Positions 9,612 through 18,836 of a stretch of 64,000 bases of DNA are shown here, in pieces (the first letter of the stretch is position 1; each line of letters begins with the position of its first letter). The stretch is from positions 1 through 64,000 of the forward strand of contig NZ_JAABOQ010000007.1 of assembly GCF_010671565.1 (NCBI RefSeq). Reading direction: 5' to 3'. Made by a program: the position numbers and the translations under genes. Under the pieces are notes generated by a model. It was given only the letters and a program-made list of their open reading frames with translations. It did not search any database and had not been told where the DNA came from. Origin of the DNA: Spongiivirga citrea (GTDB taxonomy: Bacteria; Bacteroidota; Bacteroidia; Flavobacteriales; Flavobacteriaceae).

Positions 9612-12101
9612 ATGAACAAAGGTTTTTTACTTCTATTTTTTTCAGCACTACTCTTATTTAATTGTAATCAAGGGGTAAAGACAAAAACGGCTATGGTTAA
9701 TCTAATTCCCCATAACACTGGAATTATTATCAAAGCCAACGACCTGAATACTCTTAAAAGCAACATTAAGAATCATGATTTTTTCAATCTTTTTAACAAT
9801 ACATCTCTTAATGATCAGATACTTTCAAAATTTAAATTGCTAGGGGATCTTGATTTTGACAATGATGTTATTTTATGCATTTCTAATGAAGGAAAAAAGC
9901 AGTTTGAATTCACTTTAATTACTAGTAATAGTGAAGCACTTCAAAAAAGTCTTTCGGATTCTAAATGGAATATTAGCACTGCTTCTTATTTGAATAACAC
10001 TATTAACACCATCAAAATTGATGAGGATGAAATCTACCATTTAATATTGGATGACCTTATTGTAATATCAACCTCTAAACTATTATCTGAAAATACCATT
10101 CGTCATTATAAATCGGAAAGCCATTTTACCAGCGATTCGTTTAAAAAATTATTTAAAAGTGTTGATGCCAATGCACCTTTCTCGCTTGTCATAAATATGC
10201 AGGATTTCGGTAATCTTTTTACTAGTGCTTTTCCCAATATAAAAAAAAGAGAGGTTACTTCCCTCGCAGATTGGATTGCTATTGACACTGACATCAACAA
10301 TGATCATTTACAAATCAACGGTATTGTTACGGCAAGTGATTCATTAAATCAGCGTTTTAACCTTATTAAGGGATTAAGTGGCCACGCACTCCAATCAATC
10401 AATATCACACCAACCAATAGTACCTCTTTAAAAGCATTTACCTTTGAGGATTTTACCACACTGCACGCTAACATAAACAAGCAAGTAGCATATACCGGAG
10501 CTCCAGTTCAAAAAGAATTCAATCCCATTTTTTCTGATATCGATGAGATAGGACATATTAAAATAGGAGAACAAAATGTGATTGTTCTTCATAGTACAGA
10601 CGTTATTGCCACTAATCAGCATTTAGAAAGTGAAAAAAACAAAGCGAAAACATTTAGAGATGTATCCATTTTTAATTTTAGCAAAAGTGACCTCTTTGCA
10701 AAAAACACTCCGATAATTATCGCACCATTTGAAGTTACTTATTATTTTAAATCCAATGATTTATACGTTTTTTCTAATAACCTAGTCACACTTCAAGATA
10801 TCATTGCGTCATATCAAAATAATAGTACCATTGCAAAAGATGAAAATTATCGGAATAGTAAAAATCAACTTTCCGAAGAAACATCATTTACCTGGCTTGC
10901 CAATACGAAACAATTCAAATCGGTATTGAAAACAGCCGTTTTGTCTAAAAAGGTTAAGGAAATAGACAAACTCAATTTCAACCAATACCCATGGATTGCA
11001 TTGCAGTTAGACTATCAAAACGATTTTGGCTACATCAATGCAACTATTAAAAAGAAACAAGGTGCTACCGCTAATAATACTGTTGCGCAATTGGCAAGCG
11101 TTACCCTTGACAGCAAGATTTCAAGTAAAATGCAATTGATAACGAATCACCGATCGAAACAAAAAGAGATCGTTGTACAAGATGAGAATAATGTATTGTA
11201 TCTCATTTCTAATAAAGGGAACATCCTTTGGAAAAAACAACTAGAGAGTAAGATTGTTGGCGATATTAAGCAAGTTGATCTTTATAAAAATGGAAGGCTC
11301 CAACTCATTTTCAATACTCCTAACCAACTACATGTATTAGATCGAAACGGAAAAGTTGTGGCTCCCTACCCCATTAGTTTTGAAGATGAGATCACGCAAT
11401 CTATAGCTGTATTCGATTATGATAAAAGCAGAAATTACCGCTTTATAATTACTCAAAACAACAATTTATTAATGCTGAATGCTGAAGGGAAAACCGTAAA
11501 AGGTTTTGAATTTTCAAAGGCAGCTTCTAACTTGATGCAAGCACCCAAGCACTTTAGATCAGCTGGAAAAGATTACATTGTATTTCCTACAACTGATGGC
11601 ACTATGCACATTTTAAACAGACGTGGGCAAAATAGAATTAAGGTCGATAAGAAAATTAACTTTTCTAACAATCCGGTGCATTTCTACCAAAATAAATTTA
11701 CAGTTACAGATACCGATGGTCTTATGCATATTATAAATACTAATGGTAAAACTGAGGTCGCAAAACTAGGTTTAGAAAAGGAACACGATATCGTTACCAC
11801 CAGTAAAACTCTAGTCAGTTTATCAGATAACACTCTAACCATTAAAAAGAAAAAGGTTAAACTAGATTATGGATTGTACACGAAACCAAGTATCTTCTAT
11901 ATTAATGACAAAATCTATGTATCAGTAACCGACACGCAAGCAAAAAAGGTATATGTATTTGACAGCAATGCAAAGCTACTCCCTAACTTTCCTGTTTACG
12001 GCACGTCGATGATTGACATGGAGAACATTGATAAAGACCGAAGTCCTGAGTTTATTGTACAAGGTGAAGAAGACTCGATTTTAATTTATGGGATTAATTA
12101 G
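9612..12101 (+). CDS. Large exported lipoprotein with C-terminal repeat propeller
   Basis: The 829-residue protein has a lipoprotein signal (Cys18 in LLLFNC). The N-terminal half (25-470) resembles DUF3352-type exported proteins (IPHNTGIIIKANDL and repeated alpha/beta segments), though this is a weak match. The C-terminal half (from about 490) is a run of blade-like repeats containing NNVLYLISNKGNILWKK, QLHVLDRNGKVV, LLMLNAEGKTV and TMHILNRRGQN, the pattern of a PQQ-like or VCBS-like beta-propeller. The pairing of this protein with rnhB is, from memory, recurrent in Flavobacteriaceae. It is followed after 39 bp by another exported protein, so the two probably share a transcript. Function is unknown. 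Confidence 0.7.
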   Translation: MNKGFLLLFFSALLLFNCNQGVKTKTAMVNLIPHNTGIIIKANDLNTLKSNIKNHDFFNLFNNTSLNDQILSKFKLLGDLDFDNDVILCISNEGKKQFEFTLITSNSEALQKSLSDSKWNISTASYLNNTINTIKIDEDEIYHLILDDLIVISTSKLLSENTIRHYKSESHFTSDSFKKLFKSVDANAPFSLVINMQDFGNLFTSAFPNIKKREVTSLADWIAIDTDINNDHLQINGIVTASDSLNQRFNLIKGLSGHALQSINITPTNSTSLKAFTFEDFTTLHANINKQVAYTGAPVQKEFNPIFSDIDEIGHIKIGEQNVIVLHSTDVIATNQHLESEKNKAKTFRDVSIFNFSKSDLFAKNTPIIIAPFEVTYYFKSNDLYVFSNNLVTLQDIIASYQNNSTIAKDENYRNSKNQLSEETSFTWLANTKQFKSVLKTAVLSKKVKEIDKLNFNQYPWIALQLDYQNDFGYINATIKKKQGATANNTVAQLASVTLDSKISSKMQLITNHRSKQKEIVVQDENNVLYLISNKGNILWKKQLESKIVGDIKQVDLYKNGRLQLIFNTPNQLHVLDRNGKVVAPYPISFEDEITQSIAVFDYDKSRNYRFIITQNNNLLMLNAEGKTVKGFEFSKAASNLMQAPKHFRSAGKDYIVFPTTDGTMHILNRRGQNRIKVDKKINFSNNPVHFYQNKFTVTDTDGLMHIINTNGKTEVAKLGLEKEHDIVTTSKTLVSLSDNTLTIKKKKVKLDYGLYTKPSIFYINDKIYVSVTDTQAKKVYVFDSNAKLLPNFPVYGTSMIDMENIDKDRSPEFIVQGEEDSILIYGIN

Positions 12102-12140
12102 GCTCTTTTGAAAAGAGAAATAATACAATTCTAAGCAACA

Positions 12141-12839
12141 ATGAAATTTAAACATGTTATAGCTTGCATCTTTTGCTTATTATTAGTTGTTACCGCTTTT
12201 GCACAAGATTGTGACAACGCACTATTTTTGAAGGAAGGTAATGCCCTTGTTTACAATTCCTACAATAAAAAGGGAAAGGCACTTAACCAAACAATCCACA
12301 CCACAAAGTTTATAGATATTCAAAATGATTGGCGTGAAGCTACTATCGATGCGGAAGTTATTTCAGTCTCCAATGACGATACTTTTATAACCGAGTACAA
12401 AGCCAGTTGTGAAAATGGTTTAATCGGTATCGAAATGGCTCGATTTTTTAATGGTGCAACACTAGCGAAATACAACCCAGATGATTTTGTGATTTCTATG
12501 GATGGTGATGTTCTCGAGTTCCCAAGTGAGTTAGAAGAAGGATCCAACTTGAATGACGGTTCATTTTCTGCAGAAATTGCCAATCAAACAGCCACTTTTA
12601 TTACGATTACTTTTGAGATTACAAACCGAAAAGTTGCAAATAAAGAGACCATTACCACCAAAGCAGGAACGTTCGATTGTCAGAAAATTACATACAACTA
12701 TAGCACCAAAGCGGGAATTAAAGTACAAGGCAGTGGAGCCGATTGGTATACTGAAAATCGAATTTTAGTCCGTTCCGAATCCTATAATCGAAAAGGAAAG
12801 TTACAGGGATATACCGAATTAATCGAAATAAAAGAATAA
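12141..12839 (+). CDS. TapB/DUF3108-like exported protein
   Basis: The 232-residue protein has a signal peptide (cleaved after TAFAQ). The mature sequence is beta-rich and opens with DCDNALFLKEGNALVYNSYNKKGK, then repeats of short strands. It ends with a segment containing KETITTKAGTFDCQKITY and ILVRSESYNRKGKLQGYTELIEI, the pattern of TapB/DUF3108-like periplasmic proteins, where a Cys in TFDC and the lipoprotein-carrier-like fold are conserved. The function of the family is unknown. It lies 39 bp downstream of the 9612 lipoprotein gene and is probably cotranscribed. Confidence 0.6.
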   Translation: MKFKHVIACIFCLLLVVTAFAQDCDNALFLKEGNALVYNSYNKKGKALNQTIHTTKFIDIQNDWREATIDAEVISVSNDDTFITEYKASCENGLIGIEMARFFNGATLAKYNPDDFVISMDGDVLEFPSELEEGSNLNDGSFSAEIANQTATFITITFEITNRKVANKETITTKAGTFDCQKITYNYSTKAGIKVQGSGADWYTENRILVRSESYNRKGKLQGYTELIEIKE

Positions 12840-12919
12840 CAACAGGATGCTGGCAGCCATCTAATTATATCGAATAATGGGTTTTTTATATATTGCAACA
12901 CCCTAAATTACAAGAGATC

Positions 12920-13441
12920 ATGAAATCAATGTTTAAAAGTGGACTTTTACTAATAACGGCATTGGGCTGCTTTCAATTTACAGTTGCTCAAGAAAATACC
13001 TTTAGCACCAGTTATGTTTTAGAAAGCGATCTATATGCTAATCAGCTAAAAAAAGAACTAGACAACAACGTTGGCAGTAAAGCGGCATACGATGATGCTG
13101 CGGAGATAGGTAAGTTATTACGCCATAATGCATCTCAACTCGATTCAAAAATACCAATCCCCATGCCTCCTTGCAATTATACTGTTGTGTGTGGAAGCAA
13201 TAAACTAGAAGGAGTAGTTACTAAGGACCTAGGCTACATTGATGCATCTATTGTCGACAGCAATGACAATGTAGTAGCAACACTCAATGTAAGTCCAATA
13301 TTTGTAGACGCTAGTTCAGGTATAAAAGTTTATAACTTTGTTTGGACACATCAAGTATTCGGAAAAGTAACCCTTAATATTACCCGGCCCACAACCAGTA
13401 AAGAGACCAAACAGTACAAGCATCAGGTAGTATTGCAGTAG
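12920..13441 (+). CDS. Exported protein of the PPCxxxxxCG family, member 1
   Basis: I start this 173-residue protein at the ATG at 12920, which gives a regular signal peptide (MKSMFKSGLLLITALGCFQFTVAQ); an upstream TTG would only add nine non-signal residues. After a helical segment with the pattern YVLESDLYANQL comes PMPPCNYTVVCG (about residue 83), then a beta-sandwich-like C-terminus ending in YKHQVVLQ. The Pro-Pro-Cys/Cys-Gly motif and the YVxExDLY stretch recur in the 16827 protein and more loosely at 18837. The Cys pair probably forms a disulfide. No known family is recognised. It lies directly upstream of the hybrid sensor kinase. Confidence 0.65.
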   Translation: MKSMFKSGLLLITALGCFQFTVAQENTFSTSYVLESDLYANQLKKELDNNVGSKAAYDDAAEIGKLLRHNASQLDSKIPIPMPPCNYTVVCGSNKLEGVVTKDLGYIDASIVDSNDNVVATLNVSPIFVDASSGIKVYNFVWTHQVFGKVTLNITRPTTSKETKQYKHQVVLQ

Positions 13442-13542
13442 CGATCTAGTATTCTATCCCATATTTTAGGTACTTGGCGTGAGCATAGTAAATTACTGAA
13501 AGAATTTTCTTAAATTTTAAGTGTGCTATACCAACCACACTC

Positions 13543-16350
13543 ATGCATCGGGTTATTCAGTATCTTATCTTTTCACTTCCTTTTATTTGCGGACAATTTC
13601 TCTATGGTCAACAGTCATCTCAACCTTTAGAATATCTGGCAAGTGCAAAATCATTTTTCGTAAAAAAAGAATATGACAGCACCTATTTCCTTTCGAAAAA
13701 GGCCTACACAAACTTTCATAAAAACAACCAAGACTCTCTTGCTCTAGTATCAGCATTGCTCCTTTTTGAAAGTCAGCCCAAAACGGCAACTAAGGACACA
13801 ACCGATTTCTACCCAAATCTCATAAAAACGTATAAGAATAGAACCAAATGGGAAGATCGATTAAAGATTAATCTGGCTATGGGCAATGGGTACTTTACTG
13901 CTCAGGAATATAGCAAGGCACTTCATCATTATATTGAGATAGATTCAATTGCTAAGCAAAAAGAGCACATTAGCCCACTTACTATAAAAAGCGTTTTAAA
14001 ACGATCGGAAATATCTAGACTAACATTTACTCGGGAAAGTGTCGAGGAAGCGTACAATCTGGCTAGAAGCGCTCTAAAGGATGCTAAACTCATAAATGAT
14101 GAAGCAAGTGAATATCTCACTTATGTTTATCTATCAGATTTAAGTGGTCATGTTGGCAAAGTAGAAGAATGTAAACAATACATTGATTTAGCACTTCCCT
14201 ATTTCAAAAAAGAAGGAAATGTTGAAATGGCTTCGAGACTACATAGTATTCTTAATTCTTATTATTTAGAAAAAAAAGACTACAAAAATGTTACGAAAAA
14301 TTTCAATAACCAGTTAGCATATTTAAATAATAAAAACAAACCCCTACTCCTCGCGAAGACCTACTATTACTACGGATATTTCAAGAGATATCGCTTAAAA
14401 GACTATCGGGAAGCCCTAGTCCAGCTTGACAAATCATTTGCCATTTATCAAAATTTAAACGAAAAAGAAACCCTACTGTATCAAAGGTTGCTTCGCGACT
14501 TAGCTAGCTGCCATATTGAATTGGGTAATTATGAAAAAGCCAGCAAATTTTATCAAAAAGCTTACGACCTTAAGGATGATTTGACTAAAAAGGCTAACAG
14601 AAAACGGTCTAAAGAAGTAGAGTCTAAGTACAAAGCACTACAAAGCGAGCAAGAAATAACGCTTTTGAGCACTCAAAACGAGCTTATTATGGAGCAGAAA
14701 GAAAGTCAACAACGATTATATACTGCCGGTATTATTTTAACTGCTTTGGCGGGAATTTTCATTTTCATTCTATTTAAAAATCGTCAAAAAACAACTTCAA
14801 AACTTAGAGAACTTGACACTGCCAAATCTCATTTCTTTGCTAATATTTCGCATGAGCTTCGTACACCGCTAACCCTAATAAAAGGACATATTCAAAATAA
14901 ATTATCTGATAAAAAAATTGGAGAAAATGATAAAAATGATTTTCAAGTAGTTTTAAATAATACCGACCGGCTTGCCCAACTTGTTAATCAGATACTAGAT
15001 ATTTCAAAAATAGAATCCGGTAATATGGGGCTTTCTATTAGTCAAGTAAAGCCTATTGAGGTTATAAATTCTATAGTTCATGATTTCAAGGCCGCAGCCT
15101 ACCATAAGCAAATAGACTTCGATCTTGATATTAATAATAAAAATGTTACTGGTTGGACGGATGTAGATGCTTTGCAAAAAATCGTAACTAATTTGCTTTC
15201 AAATGCATTGAAATTCACTCCGGAAAATGGAAAAATCAAGGTAAGAGCAGATGCCAAAAACAGCAAACTGTATTTTGAAATCAAAAATTCTGGAGACGGG
15301 TTAACTAGTGAGGAAAAAGCCAATATTTTCAAGCGATTCTATCAATCACAGCACGCAAAAGGAGGTACGGGAATTGGGCTTGCTTTAGTCAATGAATTAG
15401 TTAAACTTCACGGGGGAACCATCGAAGTGGATACTGTTGAAAATGAATTCACAAAATTTAGCTTCAATATAGCTTTAAACAAGGACGACATTAAAAATGC
15501 CACTATAAAAATTAGTCCGACAACATCAAAAATAAAAACCAACACCCACGAGGATACCTCTATAATAAATGTAGAGAACGAAAGCAATGACGAATTGCCA
15601 ATTCTTCTTATTGTAGAAGACAATCCTGATTTAGGCAATCTGCTTCAAAACAATTTTAGCAATTCATATCGAGTAATACGAGCACTTAACGGAAAAGAAG
15701 GATGTAATATAGCTTATGAAAAAATACCAGATATTATTATTAGCGATGTCATGATGCCAATAATGGATGGGACTCAATTAACCGAACAACTTAAAAAAGA
15801 TGAGCGCACCAGCCATATCCCCATTATATTGTTAACGGCAAAAGCTGGTGACGAAAACACGTTATTCGGTCTTGAAACCGGTGCCGATGATTATATAACC
15901 AAACCTTTTAATCAAAAAATATTGGCTACAAAGGTAGTTAACTTACTAGCTAACCGTAAAAGACTACAGCAGCGATATAGCCAAGAAATTGTTTTAAAAC
16001 CTAAAGACATTGCTGTCAATTCAGTTGACGAACAGTTTTTAACCAAAGTACAATCGGTTTTAGATGACAATTTGGTTGAATCGGAATTTACTGCCGAGGC
16101 ATTTGCCAATGCAATTGAAATGAGTCGTATGCAACTGCACCGAAAATTAAAGGCTCTCACCGGTCTTTCCACTACTGAATTTATAAGATCGCAGCGACTA
16201 AAAATGGCATCACAACTTCTTAAAAAAGGCGACACTAATATTTCGCAAATTGGTTACGCAGTCGGTTTTAGCGATCCCGCTTATTTTACGAAATGCTTCA
16301 AAGAAACCTACGGGCTTACCCCAACCAATTTTCTTAAAAAGGTTGAATAA
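13543..16350 (+). CDS. TPR-type hybrid two-component regulator (HTCS-like) with AraC output
   Basis: The 935-residue protein combines sensor and transcription factor. A signal peptide precedes a tetratricopeptide-like periplasmic region (40-350), a coiled-coil, and one membrane segment (about 391-412). The cytoplasmic part holds a HisKA domain (FFANISHELRTPLTL, phospho-acceptor His437), a HATPase domain (N-box NLLSNALKF, G1 box NSGDGLT, G2 box GTGIGLALV), a receiver domain (Asp735 in IISDVMMPIMDG, Lys of ITKPF), and an AraC-type double helix-turn-helix (about 840-930, ending GLTPTNFLKK). Hybrid proteins of this kind normally regulate nearby genes; a tandem 21-bp repeat starts 23 bp past the stop. 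The TPR sensor replaces the Reg_prop propeller typical of polysaccharide-sensing HTCS. Confidence 0.9.
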   Translation: MHRVIQYLIFSLPFICGQFLYGQQSSQPLEYLASAKSFFVKKEYDSTYFLSKKAYTNFHKNNQDSLALVSALLLFESQPKTATKDTTDFYPNLIKTYKNRTKWEDRLKINLAMGNGYFTAQEYSKALHHYIEIDSIAKQKEHISPLTIKSVLKRSEISRLTFTRESVEEAYNLARSALKDAKLINDEASEYLTYVYLSDLSGHVGKVEECKQYIDLALPYFKKEGNVEMASRLHSILNSYYLEKKDYKNVTKNFNNQLAYLNNKNKPLLLAKTYYYYGYFKRYRLKDYREALVQLDKSFAIYQNLNEKETLLYQRLLRDLASCHIELGNYEKASKFYQKAYDLKDDLTKKANRKRSKEVESKYKALQSEQEITLLSTQNELIMEQKESQQRLYTAGIILTALAGIFIFILFKNRQKTTSKLRELDTAKSHFFANISHELRTPLTLIKGHIQNKLSDKKIGENDKNDFQVVLNNTDRLAQLVNQILDISKIESGNMGLSISQVKPIEVINSIVHDFKAAAYHKQIDFDLDINNKNVTGWTDVDALQKIVTNLLSNALKFTPENGKIKVRADAKNSKLYFEIKNSGDGLTSEEKANIFKRFYQSQHAKGGTGIGLALVNELVKLHGGTIEVDTVENEFTKFSFNIALNKDDIKNATIKISPTTSKIKTNTHEDTSIINVENESNDELPILLIVEDNPDLGNLLQNNFSNSYRVIRALNGKEGCNIAYEKIPDIIISDVMMPIMDGTQLTEQLKKDERTSHIPIILLTAKAGDENTLFGLETGADDYITKPFNQKILATKVVNLLANRKRLQQRYSQEIVLKPKDIAVNSVDEQFLTKVQSVLDDNLVESEFTAEAFANAIEMSRMQLHRKLKALTGLSTTEFIRSQRLKMASQLLKKGDTNISQIGYAVGFSDPAYFTKCFKETYGLTPTNFLKKVE

Positions 16351-16372
16351 AAGACCCCTCACCCCTTCATTT

Positions 16373-16418
16373 ATAGGCTATGTTACATAATTCATAGGTA
16401 TTGTTACATACGTCATAG
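16373..16418. repeat. Two tandem 21-bp repeats, candidate operator
   Basis: Copies at 16373-16393 and 16394-16414 follow the pattern ATAGGnnnTGTTACATAnnTC, with the first four bases repeated a third time at 16415. The period equals two helical turns, as expected for a dimeric or AraC-type regulator binding one face of the DNA. The repeats lie between the hybrid kinase gene and a 53-codon ORF. Confidence 0.55.
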
Positions 16419-16456
16419 TCTACGCTTTTCTTCTAACATAATTTTACACCAACAAA

Positions 16457-16618
16457 ATGAAAATGAAAAATATTGAAGGTGTATATACCGGCATATTAGA
16501 CTCACTACCTAAAACAACTATTTATTTAAACGTGGACCATCTTGACAACGGCATCTATCAATTACAAATCTCTCATAAGCATAGAATTGTCAAGGTGGTT
16601 CATTTTAAAAAAGATTAA
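16457..16618 (+). CDS. 53-residue protein resembling a T9SS C-terminal tail
   Basis: The 53-codon frame runs from ATG to TAA with even codon use and good helix/strand alternation. Residues 22-50 (IYLNVDHLDNGIYQLQI then VKVVHF) look like the final strands of a type IX secretion C-terminal domain (a GIY-x-L core, then a basic V-K-K tail), but there is no signal peptide. It starts 39 bp past the tandem 21-bp repeats and 106 bp past the HTCS stop. Small proteins of this shape seem frequent in Flavobacteriaceae; the function is unknown. Without homologues it stays tentative. Confidence 0.45.
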   Translation: MKMKNIEGVYTGILDSLPKTTIYLNVDHLDNGIYQLQISHKHRIVKVVHFKKD

Positions 16619-16698
16619 ACAACTGAATAAAAGATATTAAAGATTACAATCAGCTAGCGGTTTACTGCAGGCTTTAAGTTGCCTCCCCAACAAGGTTC

Positions 16699-16725
16699 AA
16701 GGAAACCATTTTCTCTGGTTTCCTT
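16699..16725. other. Strong hairpin before the 16827 gene
   Basis: AAGGAAACCA and TGGTTTCCTT form a perfect 10-bp stem with a 7-nt loop, 80 bp after the small ORF and 100 bp before the next gene. The short T-run makes it a weak terminator on either strand, so it may be a transcript-end or 5'-leader structure. Confidence 0.45.
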
Positions 16726-16826
16726 ACATAAATGCACTCCCTCAAGTTTACTTTAAGAGAATAATTACATAAAGGTTGAAGTATTAAAACAAAACTAAAA
16801 ATAGTATTAACGTCAAACCATTTATT

Positions 16827-17366
16827 ATGCAACGTCTCATTACAAAAATTGTAGGTCTATTATTTCTTACAACACTAACATCATGTCTTACCGATTATCA
16901 GGGTCAAATACCTGACGAAACAGAATTTACAGCTACCAATTATGTTTATGAAGGTGATCTTTACAAATATTATCTCGAGGAGCAGATAGAACAAAACGGC
17001 AATAACGCAAGTGATAACCAACTGAACTTCTGGAAAAAAGAATTGAGCAATATTATCGATCTTGAACAGCTAGGACTTGATTTAATCCCACCTATTCCTC
17101 CGTGTCCTAGGCCTAGAGATTGTGGATATGAAGCGCTAGAATATTTATTGATAGATAGTAATGCAGACCGTGTTGAGGTATTATTTCATGATCAGAATAA
17201 TAAAACCATAGGTGGAGGAGCTATTGATGAATTTACCCCGATGCCTGAAGCAAAAGGGTTTATTAGTTTAGCCAACCTCAAAATTGAAAATTATACCGAC
17301 GTCTATTCAATTGAAGTCAATGTATTTGCCAATAATAAAATCATAAGGTCATACCTAGTAGAATAA
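16827..17366 (+). CDS. Lipoprotein of the PPCxxxxxCG family, member 2
   Basis: This 179-residue protein has a lipoprotein signal peptide (lipobox LTSC, Cys20). A helical stretch YVYEGDLYKYYLEEQ (about 35-50) matches YVLESDLY of the 12920 protein. The motif PPIPPCPRPRDCG (about 92-104) is followed by a beta-rich C-terminal domain of about 75 residues. The two Cys residues of the motif are spaced to form a tight disulfide loop. I recognise no known family. The gene is 208 bp after the small ORF and 92 bp before the OmpA gene, within the accessory block. Confidence 0.65.
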   Translation: MQRLITKIVGLLFLTTLTSCLTDYQGQIPDETEFTATNYVYEGDLYKYYLEEQIEQNGNNASDNQLNFWKKELSNIIDLEQLGLDLIPPIPPCPRPRDCGYEALEYLLIDSNADRVEVLFHDQNNKTIGGGAIDEFTPMPEAKGFISLANLKIENYTDVYSIEVNVFANNKIIRSYLVE

Positions 17367-17406
17367 CGAAGAAAATACACATGAGGTAAAGAAAATAAAA
17401 TAGCAG

Positions 17407-17438
17407 TGTTAACCTTTCATCTCCAAATTCATTAATGG
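17407..17438 (+). promoter_or_regulatory. Candidate ECF promoter P1
   Basis: TGTTAACCTTTCAT (17407-17420), then CATTAATGG (17430), 29 bp before the ATG at 17459. The spacing and both blocks match five other promoters in this window (23587, 24945, 26216, 26789 and, more weakly, 45610). Confidence 0.6.
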
Positions 17439-17458
17439 TATAACAAAAATATACCATC

Positions 17459-18769
17459 ATGAAAACAACAAGAATTGCAATGATGCTATTAGCCGTTTTC
17501 AGCATAAGTACGGCCAATGCACAATTGTGGAAAAAACTAAAGAAAAGAGCTGAAGAAGCAGCAAAAGAAACTTTGAAAGAAAAGGTTGCCGAAAAAGCAG
17601 CAAAAGAAACAGACAAAGCTTTCGATTCTATTTTCAACAGCGACGGGAAATTTATTGGACTTAAGAAGAGGAAGAAAAGAAAAAAACGTCGTGGTAAAAA
17701 CCAAGGTGATCCGTCTGTAGAAACAGATATGGAAAATGGGATGGAAATGCAAAATGAAACCGACATTGAAGGGTTCGAAATCTACTCGAAGTTTGATTTT
17801 GTCCCAGGAGAGGAGGTATTGTTATATGATGATTTCTCCGACGACGCATTAGGCGACTTCCCCTCAAAATGGGATACTAATGGATCTGGCGAGCTGGTTG
17901 AAATAGGCTCAGAAAAATGGTTCCGATTGGTAAGTAAAGCTGTTTACGTACCAATGTTAGAAACTGAATTACCCGAAGAATACACCATAGAATTTGACTT
18001 CTTAACAGAAGGTTTAGATAAAAAAACAAGCTCACAGGCAAAACTGGAAGTTTGGTTAGAAGATAACAGCGGGTATCAAGGTTCTCCTAATCGAGCTTGG
18101 GTTGAAATTCCATTATGTCTATTTATAGATCCAGGCTTTGTAGTAGAAAAACGAATTGATAGCGAACGTATTATGCGAAATACCATTCAAAAGGACATCA
18201 GAAATGCCCTTCCAGAGCAAATGCATGTTTCGATTGCTGTTAATAAGTCTCGTTTTCGAATGTGGATTAATGAAAATAAGGTTGTTGATATTCCGAGGCT
18301 AGTACCTGAAGGAATTACGAATTTCAAATTACAGCCTAGAAATTTGAGAGATGAAATTGACCGCATTTTCATTACTAATTTTAAAATGGCAGCAGGTGGA
18401 CAGGATCTTCGTAATCAATTATTGGAAGAGGGACGGTTCTCAACAACGGGTATCTTATTCAATTCGGGATCGGCTTCAATTAAAGCAGAGTCTCATGGAG
18501 TTTTAAAACGAATTGCTAATATGCTACAACAAGGTGATATATCAATAAACATAATTGGTCACACAGACGCTGACGGAGATGATGATATGAATTTTCAATT
18601 ATCCGAGGAACGTGCGCAAGCCGTTAAATCGGTTTTGGTAAATCAATTTCTAGTAGATGAAAGTTTGATTACAACGGAAGGTAAAGGTGAAGAAGAGCCA
18701 GTAGCTGATAATACTTCGCCTGAGGGGAAAGCTCAAAATAGAAGAGTTGAGTTTGTAAAGACCAATTAA
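17459..18769 (+). CDS. OmpA-family exported protein
   Basis: The 436-residue protein has a signal peptide (cleaved after ANAQ), a highly charged segment rich in Ala, Lys and Glu (25-60) with a basic cluster of Lys/Arg at about 65-80, then a beta-rich central domain beginning VLLYDDFSDDALGDFPSKW (a LamG or concanavalin-like pattern). Residues 310-430 form an OmpA-like peptidoglycan-binding domain (ILFNSGSASIKAES, IIGHTDADGDDDMN, LSEERAQAVKSVL, AQNRRVEF). It should link the outer membrane or periplasmic complexes to the cell wall. It carries ECF-type promoter P1, so it likely belongs to the proposed regulon. Confidence 0.8.
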   Translation: MKTTRIAMMLLAVFSISTANAQLWKKLKKRAEEAAKETLKEKVAEKAAKETDKAFDSIFNSDGKFIGLKKRKKRKKRRGKNQGDPSVETDMENGMEMQNETDIEGFEIYSKFDFVPGEEVLLYDDFSDDALGDFPSKWDTNGSGELVEIGSEKWFRLVSKAVYVPMLETELPEEYTIEFDFLTEGLDKKTSSQAKLEVWLEDNSGYQGSPNRAWVEIPLCLFIDPGFVVEKRIDSERIMRNTIQKDIRNALPEQMHVSIAVNKSRFRMWINENKVVDIPRLVPEGITNFKLQPRNLRDEIDRIFITNFKMAAGGQDLRNQLLEEGRFSTTGILFNSGSASIKAESHGVLKRIANMLQQGDISINIIGHTDADGDDDMNFQLSEERAQAVKSVLVNQFLVDESLITTEGKGEEEPVADNTSPEGKAQNRRVEFVKTN

Positions 18770-18774
18770 ACATT

Positions 18775-18820
18775 AGGGGCATTTACCTAATAATTAATAA
18801 CTTAGGCTACTCCCCTTTTA
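18775..18820 (+). terminator. Nested hairpin after the OmpA gene
   Basis: AGGGG (18775-18779) pairs with CCCCT (18812-18816), enclosing an inner CCTAA / TTAGG stem, followed by TTTTA. This branched hairpin lies just past the stop of the OmpA gene and probably ends that transcript. Confidence 0.45.
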
Positions 18821-18836
18821 ATAAAAACTATAAAAA

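Noticed and set aside
12893-12919. Upstream TTG start of the 12920 gene
   Set aside because: It adds nine residues before a complete signal peptide; the ATG at 12920 is better. The same reasoning applies to TTG starts at 24258, 51000 and 51662.
18780-18810. ATTTACCT before the 18837 gene as a degenerate ECF promoter
   Set aside because: Only six of eight -35 bases match, the -10 is poor, and it coincides with a hairpin.
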